Shown here piece by piece: positions 1 to 7,208 of a stretch of DNA of 8,978 nt. The notes under the pieces are model-generated. The model searched no databases. It was given only the letters and a program-made list of their open reading frames with translations, and had not been told where the DNA came from. Each line of letters begins with the position of its first letter. Within the stretch, counting starts at the first letter, position 1. Both the position numbers and the translations under genes were made by a program. The DNA lies in NCBI GenBank assembly GCA_014360105.1, contig JACIYD010000042.1, positions 1 to 8,978 on the forward strand. Reading direction: 5' to 3'. This DNA is from Clostridia bacterium. Lineage in GTDB: Bacteria > Bacillota > DSM-521 > Neomoorellales > SLTJ01.

Positions 1-1
1 G

Positions 2-1357
2 GACAGAATCCGGGAGCAGTTGCGGCAACTGGCCGCAATCTTTCACGATTTGGGGGAAAGCTTTCGCCAACTCTGCCACCGGGGCAGCACGAACGACCAG
101 GTGGCGCCGCCCTGGAACGAACTGGTGCCCCGCATTTGCCCCGGTTGTCCCGCCCACGAACTCTGCTGGCAAAAGGAGGCGCAGGCCACCGTTCACGGGC
201 TGGGGGCCCTTTTGCCCCAGTTGCAAGAGAAAGGGCGCATTGAGGTGGGCGATCTGCCCGGGGAGATCCGCAGAAAGTGTGTGCGGCCGCGGGAACTGGT
301 GGCCGGGGTGAACCGGGCCTGGGAGGATTACCGCCGTTTTACCACCTGGCAGGAGCGGCTGGACGAGACGAGAGAACTGGTGGCCGAGCAATTGCTGCAG
401 GTGGCGGGGCTGATGGGCGAACTGGAGAAGCGGTTGAATCTGCGGGGTGAAGGCGACCGGGCGCTGGCGCAGCAGGTGGTGCAGGCGTTGCGGCGCGAGG
501 GCGTGGCCGTCCAGGAAGTAGAGGCCCTGGTACAGCCTGACGGTCAGGTAGAGGTACGCCTTCAACTGCCGCGGTGCGAGAACAGATTTCTCTGTCGCCA
601 GCTCTTGGGACCGCTCCTCTGCCGTGTGGCCGGCCAACAATTGGCCGTGGACGACAGCCGCTGCCCCTGGCGGGTGGGAGGAAAGGAATGCCAGTTACGC
701 CTCTTACCCACCGGTATCTTGCGGCTGGAGATCGGGCTCGCCCAGGCGGCCAAGGACGGTTCGGCCTTCTGTGGCGATGCCTGGGCGGCTGCGGCCTTGC
801 CGGGCGGGTACTATTTCTTCGGTCTGAGCGACGGCATGGGTTCCGGCCCCAAGGCGGCTCAGGAGAGTGAAGCGGCCATGTCCCTGCTGACCCGATTGCT
901 TACCCTCGGGTTCATGCCGGAAATGGCCGTGCGCACCGTGAACAGTCTGCTCCTGCGGCCGGGGGAACAGGAGCGCTACGCGACCATGGACCTGGTTTTT
1001 ATCAATCTTTATAGCGGCGAGGGGCGTCTGATCAAGGTCGGGGCCGCGCCGAGTTTTCTCAAGCGGGGGGAGCATGTCTGGGTGCTTGACGGCGGCTCGC
1101 CTCCGGCAGGCATTCTGCGGGAGGTGGAGCTTTCGGTCACGACCAAGTGGTTTGAGCCCGGCGATTTGCTCCTTCTGGTGACCGACGGTACGCTCGTCCG
1201 AGGCGAGAGCTGGCTGCTTCAGGCCCTGGGAGAGCTCAAGCACACCGAGCCCCAGGCGGTGGCCGACTTGCTCCTGCACCAGGCGCGGGCTTTGGCAGGC
1301 AGTTGCCTGCGCGATGACATGAGCGTGTTCGCCGCCCGCGTGGAAAAGGTGGGATAA
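2..1357 (+). CDS. spoIIE: Stage II sporulation protein E (PP2C-type serine phosphatase), C-terminal part, truncated at left edge
   Basis: SpoIIE dephosphorylates the anti-anti-sigma factor SpoIIAA, which leads to sigma-F activation in the forespore, and it takes part in asymmetric septum formation at the membrane. The reading frame is open from the first bases, so the start, and with it the multi-pass membrane N-terminus known for the family, lies outside the window. Counting from the codon at 2, about 451 residues are visible. A CxxCxxxxxCW cluster (Cys about 46, 49, 55) opens the fragment, followed by a helical, charged middle region and then the phosphatase domain. PP2C metal-site motifs are in order: CGDAW (Asp about 259), SDGMGSG (Asp about 277), VTDGT (Asp about 395) and RDDMSV (Asp about 438-439). 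The match to SpoIIE rather than a generic PP2C rests on the cysteine cluster, the DGMGSG form and the tilS neighbour. The gene ends with TAA, 40 bases before tilS. All expected acidic residues are present, so the enzyme looks functional. Confidence 0.95.
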   Translation, partial: DRIREQLRQLAAIFHDLGESFRQLCHRGSTNDQVAPPWNELVPRICPGCPAHELCWQKEAQATVHGLGALLPQLQEKGRIEVGDLPGEIRRKCVRPRELVAGVNRAWEDYRRFTTWQERLDETRELVAEQLLQVAGLMGELEKRLNLRGEGDRALAQQVVQALRREGVAVQEVEALVQPDGQVEVRLQLPRCENRFLCRQLLGPLLCRVAGQQLAVDDSRCPWRVGGKECQLRLLPTGILRLEIGLAQAAKDGSAFCGDAWAAAALPGGYYFFGLSDGMGSGPKAAQESEAAMSLLTRLLTLGFMPEMAVRTVNSLLLRPGEQERYATMDLVFINLYSGEGRLIKVGAAPSFLKRGEHVWVLDGGSPPAGILREVELSVTTKWFEPGDLLLLVTDGTLVRGESWLLQALGELKHTEPQAVADLLLHQARALAGSCLRDDMSVFAARVEKVG

Positions 1358-1397
1358 AGGCAGGAATGACCGAAAGCGGCGTAGAAATGCCAACAAC

Positions 1398-2801
1398 ATG
1401 GAGGAGAAGGTCAGGGCGGCAATCGAGCGACACCGTCTTTTCACTCCGGGCGAGCGGGTGGTGGTGGCCGTTTCGGGCGGCGCGGATTCGGTGGCCCTTC
1501 TTCACCTGCTCTGGCGCTGGCGCACGGAACTGGGCCTCGACCTTCACGTCGCCCACCTGAATCACCGCTTGCGCCCGGAGGCGGAAGAGGAGGCGGCTTT
1601 CGTGCGCCGCCTGGCCCAGGCCTGGGGGCTGCCCCTCACCGTTGGGCAAAGAGAAGTAGCCTGCCTCGCGCGGTCGGGAGAGTCGCTGGAAGACGTGGCC
1701 CGGCGGGTGCGCCGCCGTTTTCTGGCGGAAGTGGCCGATGCCGTCGGGGCGGCCAAGATCGCCCTCGGCCATCATGCCAACGACCAAGCGGAAACGGTTC
1801 TCCTGCATCTCCTGCGGGGCAGCGGCGCCACGGGCCTGGCCGGTATGGCCTGGCAGCGGGGAAAATTCGTCAGACCTTTGCTCGGGGTGACGCGGACAGA
1901 AATCGAAGCCTACTGCCGGCGGTACGGGCTTAGCTACGTACGCGATCCCTCCAACGCCGTGCCGGCCTTTCTCCGCAATCGCGTCCGGCACGAACTCCTT
2001 CCTTTGCTCCTGGAGCGGTATAACCCCAATCTGGTCCGCACGCTGGGTCAGACGGCGGCCATCCTGGCAGAAGAGGAGGCATATCTGGAAAGCGCACTGG
2101 ACCGTGTCTGGCCGAAGCTAAAGGTGGCGGAGCAAGACGGCCGCGTCTTGTTGCGGGTGGCGGCGCTGCTCGCCCAGCCCCTTGCCTTGCAGCGCCGCGC
2201 CGTACGCCGCGCTTTTTTTACCCTGGTCGGCCGCGAGAACCCCTTTCTCACCTTTGACCACGTTGAGGAAGTACTTACCCTGGCGACCACGCGCGCGGGC
2301 AAGCGCCTTCACCTGCCGCGGGGGGTAGTGGTGGGTCAGGAGGCCGGCAATTTGGTTTTCGCCGTGGGCAAGGTGGGGGCGGAGCGCCCCCGGGTGTGTT
2401 GGCCGGTCTGCCGGCGCCTCCCCGTGCCGGGCGAGGTCTTGTTCGGTGACTGGCTCATCAAGGCGGCGTTGCAGCCGGCCGAAGAAAACTTACCTCTTCC
2501 GGCGGGTCACTTAGAGGCGGCCTGCGATTTCGGGAGATTGCCCCAACCTCTTTTCCTGCGCTACTGGCAACCCGGTGATTTTTTCTGGCCGCTTGGTCTC
2601 GGCGGCCGCAAAAAGCTCCAGGATTTCTTCGTCGATGCCAAAGTTCCGCGGGAGGAGAGGGCTCATATCCCCCTGGTGGTCTGTCCGGAGGGCATCGTTT
2701 GGATCGTAGGTTACCGCCTGGACGAACGCTGGCGGGTAAGGCCGGACACAACCGCGGTTTTGCGGCTTTACGCGTGCCGACAAGGGTCTCCATCTTCTTA
2801 A
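1398..2801 (+). CDS. tilS: tRNA(Ile)-lysidine synthetase
   Basis: TilS uses ATP and lysine to convert the wobble cytidine of the CAU-anticodon tRNA-Ile to lysidine, so that the tRNA reads AUA; it is cytoplasmic and normally essential. The protein is 467 residues, the usual length for the long Firmicutes form. The N-terminal PP-loop ATPase motif SGGADS lies at about 26-31. The family block GHHANDQAETVL is at about 124-135 and RNRVRHELLPLL at about 193-204. A middle substrate-binding region follows, and the C-terminal TilS_C domain covers about 385-450 (PGDFFWPLGLGGRKKLQDFF region). The ATG at 1398 puts about 25 residues before the PP-loop, as in other TilS proteins, and no other in-frame start is nearby. 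It has no recognisable Shine-Dalgarno. An out-of-frame ATG at 1366 has a better one, so translation may be coupled. No terminator separates it from spoIIE, so co-transcription is likely. Confidence 0.96.
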   Translation: MEEKVRAAIERHRLFTPGERVVVAVSGGADSVALLHLLWRWRTELGLDLHVAHLNHRLRPEAEEEAAFVRRLAQAWGLPLTVGQREVACLARSGESLEDVARRVRRRFLAEVADAVGAAKIALGHHANDQAETVLLHLLRGSGATGLAGMAWQRGKFVRPLLGVTRTEIEAYCRRYGLSYVRDPSNAVPAFLRNRVRHELLPLLLERYNPNLVRTLGQTAAILAEEEAYLESALDRVWPKLKVAEQDGRVLLRVAALLAQPLALQRRAVRRAFFTLVGRENPFLTFDHVEEVLTLATTRAGKRLHLPRGVVVGQEAGNLVFAVGKVGAERPRVCWPVCRRLPVPGEVLFGDWLIKAALQPAEENLPLPAGHLEAACDFGRLPQPLFLRYWQPGDFFWPLGLGGRKKLQDFFVDAKVPREERAHIPLVVCPEGIVWIVGYRLDERWRVRPDTTAVLRLYACRQGSPSS

Positions 2802-2826
2802 AAACGACGTGCAGGCGAAATTTGCT

Positions 2827-2855
2827 TTGAAAAGCGGCGAACTCTGTGCTATAAT
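2827..2855 (+). promoter_or_regulatory. Sigma-A-type promoter for ftsH
   Basis: A TTGAAA -35 box (2827-2832), a 17-base spacer and a perfect TATAAT -10 box (2850-2855) preceded by an extended-10 TG (2847-2848) match the vegetative sigma-A consensus very closely. Transcription would start near 2862, leaving a leader of about 45 bases before the ftsH start. It lies in the short gap after tilS, so ftsH can be expressed independently of the spoIIE-tilS transcript. No CIRCE or other heat-shock operator was seen next to it. Confidence 0.85.
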
Positions 2856-2893
2856 AGTCTTCCAATGAGAAGGAAGAAACGCCTTCACGGGCG

Positions 2894-2901
2894 AGAGGAG
2901 G
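2894..2901 (+). promoter_or_regulatory. Shine-Dalgarno that fixes the TTG start of ftsH
   Basis: AGAGGAGG ends six bases before the TTG at 2908. An in-frame TGA at 2866-2868 bounds the possible starts, and TTG 2908 is the first start codon after it, so the non-ATG start is well supported. Confidence 0.85.
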
Positions 2902-2907
2902 ATATTT

Positions 2908-4842
2908 TTGAACCGGGCCTTCAAGAATGTGGCCGTTTACCTGCTCCTGGTACTGCTTGCCGTTTCCGCGATGCGCATGCTGGGCACACCGGTGATGCAC
3001 CAGGTAGAGGAACTGAGCGTCACCGACTTTTATCAGGCGGTGGAGCAGGACCGGGTGCGGGAGGTAACCATTACCGCCCAGGAGCAAATCTACCACGTCG
3101 AGGGCACGATGAAGGACGGCCGCTCCTTTTCCGTCAACGTTCCCCGGGAAGAGGGCTTTACCCAACTCCTCGTCAATAAGGGGGTGGCGGTGCGCTCCAA
3201 ACCCGGCGGCGCCCCTTGGTGGACCAGTCTTCTGGGAACCGTTCTCCCTTTGCTTCTGCTTGTCGGTCTGTTCTTTTTTATGATGCAGCAGACCCAGGGC
3301 GGCGGCAACCGCGTGATGCAGTTTGGCCGCAGCCGCGCCCGTCTTTTAAGCGATGATAAACGGCGGGTAACTTTTGCCGACGTCGCCGGGGTGGACGAGG
3401 CGAAGGAGGAGCTGGAGGAAGTAGTCGAGTTCCTGAAAAACCCACGGAAGTACCACGAGTTGGGAGCGCGGGTGCCGAAGGGCGTTCTCCTTTACGGCCC
3501 ACCAGGTACGGGCAAGACTCTGTTGGCCAAAGCCGTGGCCGGTGAGGCCGGTGTCCCCTTCTTCAGCATCAGCGGTTCGGACTTTGTAGAGATGTTCGTG
3601 GGCGTTGGGGCGGCGCGGGTGCGCGACCTTTTCGAGCAGGCCAAGCGCAACGCACCCTGCATCGTCTTTATCGACGAAATCGACGCGGTGGGACGGCATC
3701 GCGGGGCCGGCCTGGGCGGCGGGCACGACGAGCGGGAGCAAACCCTCAACCAGCTCCTGGTGGAAATGGACGGCTTCACCACGAACGAAGGGATTATCAT
3801 CATGGCGGCCACCAACCGCCCGGACATTCTCGACCCGGCGTTGCTGCGGCCCGGGCGCTTCGACCGGCAGATCGTTGTCGACTTGCCGGACGTGCACGGG
3901 AGAGAGGAGATCCTCAAGGTGCACAGTCGCGGCAAGCCGCTCGAAAACGATGTCGACCTCAACGTCCTCGCACGCCGTACGCCCGGGTTTACGGGAGCGG
4001 ACCTGGCCAATCTTTTTAATGAGGCGGCCCTGCTCGCCGCGCGGCACGGGCGCAAGCGCATCGGAATGGACGAGTTGGAAGACGCCATCGAGCGGGTGGT
4101 GGCCGGGCCGGAAAAGAAGTCACGGGTGATCAGCGAATTCGAAAAGAAGCTGGTAGCTTACCACGAGGCGGGTCACGCCCTCCTGGGACACTATCTGCCG
4201 CATACCGATCCGCTGCACAAGGTGTCGATTATTCCCCGGGGGCGGGCGGGCGGCTACACTTTGCTCCTGCCGAAGGAAGATCGGCGCTATATGACCAAGT
4301 CGCAGATTCTGGACCAGGTGACGATGCTCCTCGGCGGGCGGGTGGCGGAAGCTCTGGTGCTCAAGGAAATCAGCACGGGTGCCCAGAACGACCTGGAACG
4401 GGCGACCGAATTGGTGCGCAAGCTCATTACCGAGTTCGGCATGTCGGAGGAACTGGGTCCCCTCACCTTCGGCCACCGGCACGACCAGGTCTTCCTGGGC
4501 CGGGACATTGCGCGCGACCGCAATTACAGCGAGGCGGTGGCTTTTTCCATCGACCGCGAGGCGCGGCGCATCATGGACGAGTGCTATAATCGGGCCAAGC
4601 AGATCCTGGAAGAGCGCATGGAGAAGCTCCACCTCGTGGCGCAAACGCTCATGGAGAAGGAAACGCTGGAAGCCGAGGAGTTTGAGGCCTTAATCGAACG
4701 TAATGCCCTGCCGGAAAAGCCGGCAAGGGGAAAAGTGGTAGCCAAAGAGCCGCTTCCCCTGCCGCCCCAGCCCGTCGCCTGGGAGGAAAGGAGACTGTTA
4801 AAGCTCAAATTCAGCTACGCCCCTGGCCTGGATTGCGTCTAA
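2908..4842 (+). CDS. ftsH: ATP-dependent zinc metalloprotease FtsH
   Basis: FtsH is a membrane-anchored hexameric AAA+ protease that extracts and degrades misassembled membrane proteins and some short-lived regulators. The protein is 644 residues, normal for the family. An N-terminal membrane segment (about 8-24), an extracytoplasmic domain and a second membrane segment (about 107-127) precede the AAA module. Walker A GPPGTGKT is at 197-204, the FVGVG pore loop at 230-234, Walker B with DEID at 256-259, and the second region of homology at about 301-320 includes the putative arginine fingers R314 and R317. The protease domain carries HEAGH at 419-423 (zinc ligands H419 and H423, catalytic E420) and the third ligand D495 in GAQND. 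The last 40 or so residues are a proline-rich, basic tail with no recognised domain, as is common in FtsH. Translation starts at TTG with a strong Shine-Dalgarno, under the promoter at 2827-2855. ndk follows after 19 bases, so read-through is likely. Confidence 0.98.
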   Translation: MNRAFKNVAVYLLLVLLAVSAMRMLGTPVMHQVEELSVTDFYQAVEQDRVREVTITAQEQIYHVEGTMKDGRSFSVNVPREEGFTQLLVNKGVAVRSKPGGAPWWTSLLGTVLPLLLLVGLFFFMMQQTQGGGNRVMQFGRSRARLLSDDKRRVTFADVAGVDEAKEELEEVVEFLKNPRKYHELGARVPKGVLLYGPPGTGKTLLAKAVAGEAGVPFFSISGSDFVEMFVGVGAARVRDLFEQAKRNAPCIVFIDEIDAVGRHRGAGLGGGHDEREQTLNQLLVEMDGFTTNEGIIIMAATNRPDILDPALLRPGRFDRQIVVDLPDVHGREEILKVHSRGKPLENDVDLNVLARRTPGFTGADLANLFNEAALLAARHGRKRIGMDELEDAIERVVAGPEKKSRVISEFEKKLVAYHEAGHALLGHYLPHTDPLHKVSIIPRGRAGGYTLLLPKEDRRYMTKSQILDQVTMLLGGRVAEALVLKEISTGAQNDLERATELVRKLITEFGMSEELGPLTFGHRHDQVFLGRDIARDRNYSEAVAFSIDREARRIMDECYNRAKQILEERMEKLHLVAQTLMEKETLEAEEFEALIERNALPEKPARGKVVAKEPLPLPPQPVAWEERRLLKLKFSYAPGLDCV

Positions 4843-4861
4843 CAAAGGTGGAGGGATCCTG

Positions 4862-5311
4862 GTGGAACAGACTTTCGTCATGGTGAAGCCCGACGGTGTG
4901 CAGCGCGGCCTGGTGGGCGAGGTGGTATCCCGGCTGGAGAAGCGGGGTTACCGCCTGGTCGGGATCAAGATGCTGCAGCTAACGCGGGAAATGGCCGAGG
5001 CACATTACGCCGAGCACCGGGGGAAGTCGTTCTATAATGGTCTGGTGGATTTCATTTGTGCCGGGCCGGTGGTAGCCATGGTCTGGGAGGGCAAGGGGGT
5101 AATCGCCGGCGTACGGCAGTTGATGGGAGCAACGGACCCGGCCCAGGCGGCGGCCGGGACGATCAGGGCCGACCTGGCGGTGGAAATGGGCCGTAACGTA
5201 GTCCACGGTGCCGACTCCCCGGCCAGCGCCCGCCGCGAGATCGCGCTCTACTTTCGGCCGGAGGAGTTGGTAAGCTACCGGCGTGCCGGCGAGGAGTGGC
5301 TCTACGAGTGA
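4862..5311 (+). CDS. ndk: Nucleoside diphosphate kinase
   Basis: Ndk transfers the gamma phosphate of ATP to NDPs and dNDPs through a phosphohistidine, balancing the nucleotide pools. The protein is 149 residues, close to the bacterial norm. FVMVKPDGVQRG at 5-16 contains the conserved nucleotide-contacting Lys9. NVVHGADS (about 112-119) carries the phosphorylated histidine, H115. The usual arginines are present, including R85 in the GVRQLMGATDP block. The start is GTG at 4862, six bases after GGAGGG (4850-4855). It lies 19 bases downstream of ftsH with no terminator between, so it is probably in the ftsH transcript. Its end overlaps the next gene by four bases if that gene starts at 5308. Confidence 0.98.
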   Translation: MEQTFVMVKPDGVQRGLVGEVVSRLEKRGYRLVGIKMLQLTREMAEAHYAEHRGKSFYNGLVDFICAGPVVAMVWEGKGVIAGVRQLMGATDPAQAAAGTIRADLAVEMGRNVVHGADSPASARREIALYFRPEELVSYRRAGEEWLYE

Positions 5312-6255
5312 GCCGGAAGATGACCACGCGCGAGGCCTACGGTCAGACCCTTGCGGCGTTGGGAGCGGAGAATCCCGCCATTGTCGTCCTGGATGCCGAT
5401 CTCTCCAAGTCGACACGTACCGACCTTTTTGCCGCGCGCTTTCCCGAGCGCTTTTTTAATGTGGGCATCGCGGAGCAGAACCTGATGGGAACTGCTGCCG
5501 GTTTGGCCCTGGCGGGCAAGATTCCCTTTGCCAGCTCTTTTGCGGTTTTTGCCACGGGTCGCGCCTTTGAGCAGGTACGCAATTCCATCTGCCACGCCCG
5601 CTTAAACGTTAAGATCGTGGCGAGCCATGCGGGCATCACGGTGGGGGAAGACGGGGCCTCCCACCAGGCCGTGGAGGACCTCGCCTTGATGCGCGCGTTG
5701 CCCCAGATGACGGTTATCGTCCCGGCAGACGCGGTGCAGACCGCACAGGCGGTTCGCGCGGCTGCCGCCTATGTCGGCCCGGTTTACCTCCGTTTAGGCC
5801 GGCCGGCGGTTGCGCCCGTTTACGACGAAGATTACCGCTTTGTCTGGGGCCGGGCAGACGTTCTGCGGGAGGGCCGCGACGCGAGCATCGTCGCCTGCGG
5901 GATCATGGTCGCGCAAGCCCTGGAAGCGGCGGCCATCCTGGCCCAGGAAGGCATCGAAGTAACGGTCGTGAATATGGCCATGATCAAGCCCCTCGACACT
6001 GTCACCTTGCTGGCCGCGGCCCGGCGTACCGGCGCGGTAGTCACGGCGGAGGAGCACAGTATCATCGGCGGTCTCGGCAGCGCGGTGGCGGAGGTGCTGG
6101 GCGAGGAGTACCCGGTACCGCTCTTGCGCGTGGGCCTCCCGGACGTTTTCGGCGAATCAGGGCGGCCGGAGGAACTTCTGGCGAAGTACGGTCTTACCGC
6201 ATCCCACCTCGTTAAGGCGGTGCATCAAGTCTTGGCCCGCAAGCGGCACGCCTGA
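5308..6255 (+). CDS. Transketolase, C-terminal subunit (split transketolase)
   Basis: This matches the C-terminal half of the split transketolase family: a pyrimidine-binding domain followed by the transketolase C-terminal domain, 315 residues in all. With an N-terminal subunit it would move two-carbon units between sugar phosphates in the non-oxidative pentose phosphate pathway using thiamine diphosphate. The N-terminus reads KMTTREAYG. The block NVGIAEQN (51-58) carries Glu56, the residue expected to activate the cofactor pyrimidine ring. GEDGASHQ is at 113-120, and EEHSIIGGLGSA near 248-259 lies in the C-terminal domain. The start is chosen at GTG 5308, overlapping the ndk stop in a GTGA junction, with GAGGAG 11 bases upstream. 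ATG 5320 is an alternative that still keeps the conserved N-terminus; GTG 5296 has no ribosome site. The N-terminal half, which supplies diphosphate and magnesium binding, is normally just upstream but is absent here. A DXS-like or other thiamine enzyme half is possible but fits less well. Confidence 0.9.
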   Translation: MSRKMTTREAYGQTLAALGAENPAIVVLDADLSKSTRTDLFAARFPERFFNVGIAEQNLMGTAAGLALAGKIPFASSFAVFATGRAFEQVRNSICHARLNVKIVASHAGITVGEDGASHQAVEDLALMRALPQMTVIVPADAVQTAQAVRAAAAYVGPVYLRLGRPAVAPVYDEDYRFVWGRADVLREGRDASIVACGIMVAQALEAAAILAQEGIEVTVVNMAMIKPLDTVTLLAAARRTGAVVTAEEHSIIGGLGSAVAEVLGEEYPVPLLRVGLPDVFGESGRPEELLAKYGLTASHLVKAVHQVLARKRHA

Positions 6256-6315
6256 AAACTTGTCTTAAGGGATTTACCCGCTGTTCGGATACCCACCAGT
6301 TTCTCCAACTACGGT

Positions 6316-6450
6316 GACACCTTCCCGTTTTCTTGGGACGTCCCTGCGTTCCCCGGTTTCTCCCGCCCTTGCGCGCCGGCCGCACTTCTCAAGGACGGCT
6401 TCTAGGAGCAACCACCGCCGAAAAGTGAAAGGATTCTCGGGGTAGGTGTC
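6316..6450. repeat. Long-range inverted repeat upstream of ftsE
   Basis: The arm GACACCTTCCC at 6316-6326 is complementary to GGGTAGGTGTC at 6440-6450: ten of eleven positions pair, with one T/T mismatch, across a loop of about 113 bases. It could close a folded leader RNA upstream of ftsE or be a pair of protein-binding half-sites. Chance occurrence in a GC-rich gap is possible. Confidence 0.4.
6335..6344. repeat. Perfect 10-base palindrome, possible operator
   Basis: GGGACGTCCC is a perfect palindrome inside the loop of the inverted repeat upstream of ftsE. Its size and symmetry would suit a dimeric regulator, but no promoter could be placed next to it and no regulator family is assigned. 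Confidence 0.25.
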
Positions 6451-6521
6451 GAAAAGAAGGAGGAGAACGGCAGGGCAAGACGCTAATCAAGGCGGGACAA
6501 AAAGCCACGGGGTGAGGGGTA

Positions 6522-7208
6522 TTGATCCGGCTCTACAACGTTACCAAAGCTTACGCCGGCGGCATCCTGGCGTTGCTCGACGTCACGCTCCATATCAGCA
6601 AGGGTGAATTTGTTTTCCTGGTGGGTCCCAGTGGCGCCGGCAAGTCGACTCTTTTGCGCCTCTTGCTGCGGGACGAATTGCCCACCCGGGGGCAGATTCT
6701 TGTCGCCGGCCGGAGCGTTACTCGCCTCAAACCGCGCGAAATTCCCGCTTTAAGGCGGAGCATCGGGATGGTCTTCCAGGACTTCCGCCTGCTGGAGGAT
6801 CGGACGGTGTACGAGAACGTGGCCTTCGCCCTGGAGGTGCTGGAATACTCGCGAGAAGAGATCCGCCGGCGTGTACCGGCATTGTTGGAAATGGTTGGGC
6901 TGGCCGAGCGGGCGCGCGCCTTCCCCGCCCAACTTTCGGGTGGCGAGCAGCAGCGAGTGGCCATCGCGCGGGCGATTGCCAATAATCCGCCGTTGATCCT
7001 GGCAGACGAACCCACGGGAAACCTCGATGCCGCCACCGCCTGGGAAGTGATTACGCTGCTGGACAAGCTGCACAAGAGAGGCGCCACGGTAGTGATCGCC
7101 AGCCATAACCAGGAAATCGTCCGGGCGATGCAGCGGCGGGTCATTGCCCTGGAACGCGGCCGGGTGGTCTATGACGGCGCAAAGGAGGCCGTGCGTCTTG
7201 AAGCTTAG
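6522..7208 (+). CDS. ftsE: Cell-division ABC transporter ATPase FtsE
   Basis: FtsE is the cytoplasmic ATPase of the FtsEX complex, which couples ATP hydrolysis to activation of peptidoglycan hydrolases outside the membrane; in Bacillus it also affects the timing of sporulation septation. The protein is 228 residues, the canonical length. Walker A GPSGAGKS is at 35-42, the Q-loop Gln at 86, the signature LSGGEQQR at 138-145, Walker B LILADEP at 158-164 and the H-loop His at 195. The N-terminus [11 protein letters not shown] and the [16 protein letters not shown] wording distinguish it from general lipoprotein-release ATPases. The start is TTG 6522: an in-frame TGA at 6513-6515 rules out any longer form, and TTG is the first start after it. 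The purine-rich GAGGGG just upstream is a close-set ribosome site. The gene overlaps ftsX by 11 bases. Confidence 0.96.
   Translation: MIRLYNVTKAYAGGILALLDVTLHISKGEFVFLVGPSGAGKSTLLRLLLRDELPTRGQILVAGRSVTRLKPREIPALRRSIGMVFQDFRLLEDRTVYENVAFALEVLEYSREEIRRRVPALLEMVGLAERARAFPAQLSGGEQQRVAIARAIANNPPLILADEPTGNLDAATAWEVITLLDKLHKRGATVVIASHNQEIVRAMQRRVIALERGRVVYDGAKEAVRLEA
7181..7188 (+). promoter_or_regulatory. Shine-Dalgarno for ftsX inside the end of ftsE
   Basis: AAAGGAGG lies within the last codons of ftsE and ends nine bases before TTG 7198. It picks this TTG over the far-upstream ATG at 7144 in the same frame, which would add 18 residues of ftsE-overlapping sequence not seen in FtsX proteins. Confidence 0.8.

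Larger units (their letters stand above)
6256..6521. other. Non-coding gap between the transketolase half and ftsE
   Basis: About 265 bases hold no convincing reading frame on either strand. There is no clear U-tracted terminator after the transketolase gene and no good sigma-A box pair; TTGTCT at 6260 has no -10 partner at normal spacing. The gap does contain a long-range inverted repeat, a perfect 10-base palindrome and a consensus Shine-Dalgarno with no start codon after it, each listed separately. A promoter for ftsEX is expected here but could not be identified. Confidence 0.6.

Noticed and set aside
704..1991. Reverse-strand frames of about 250 codons across the spoIIE-tilS junction
   Set aside because: They lie opposite two well-identified genes and show no domain signature.
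2865..3179. A 104-codon frame with its ATG only about three bases after the predicted ftsH transcription start, so possibly leaderless
   Set aside because: Its translation is low-complexity, Gly/Arg/Pro-rich and lies out of frame over ftsH; the ftsH frame is unmistakably the real one.
3346..4088. Long reverse-strand frames of about 200 codons inside ftsH
   Set aside because: They are antisense shadows produced by high GC codon use; no motif or start signal supports them.
7144..7197. Longer FtsX start at ATG 7144
   Set aside because: It would place 18 extra residues inside ftsE with no family support; TTG 7198 has AAAGGAGG at proper spacing and gives the typical FtsX N-terminus.
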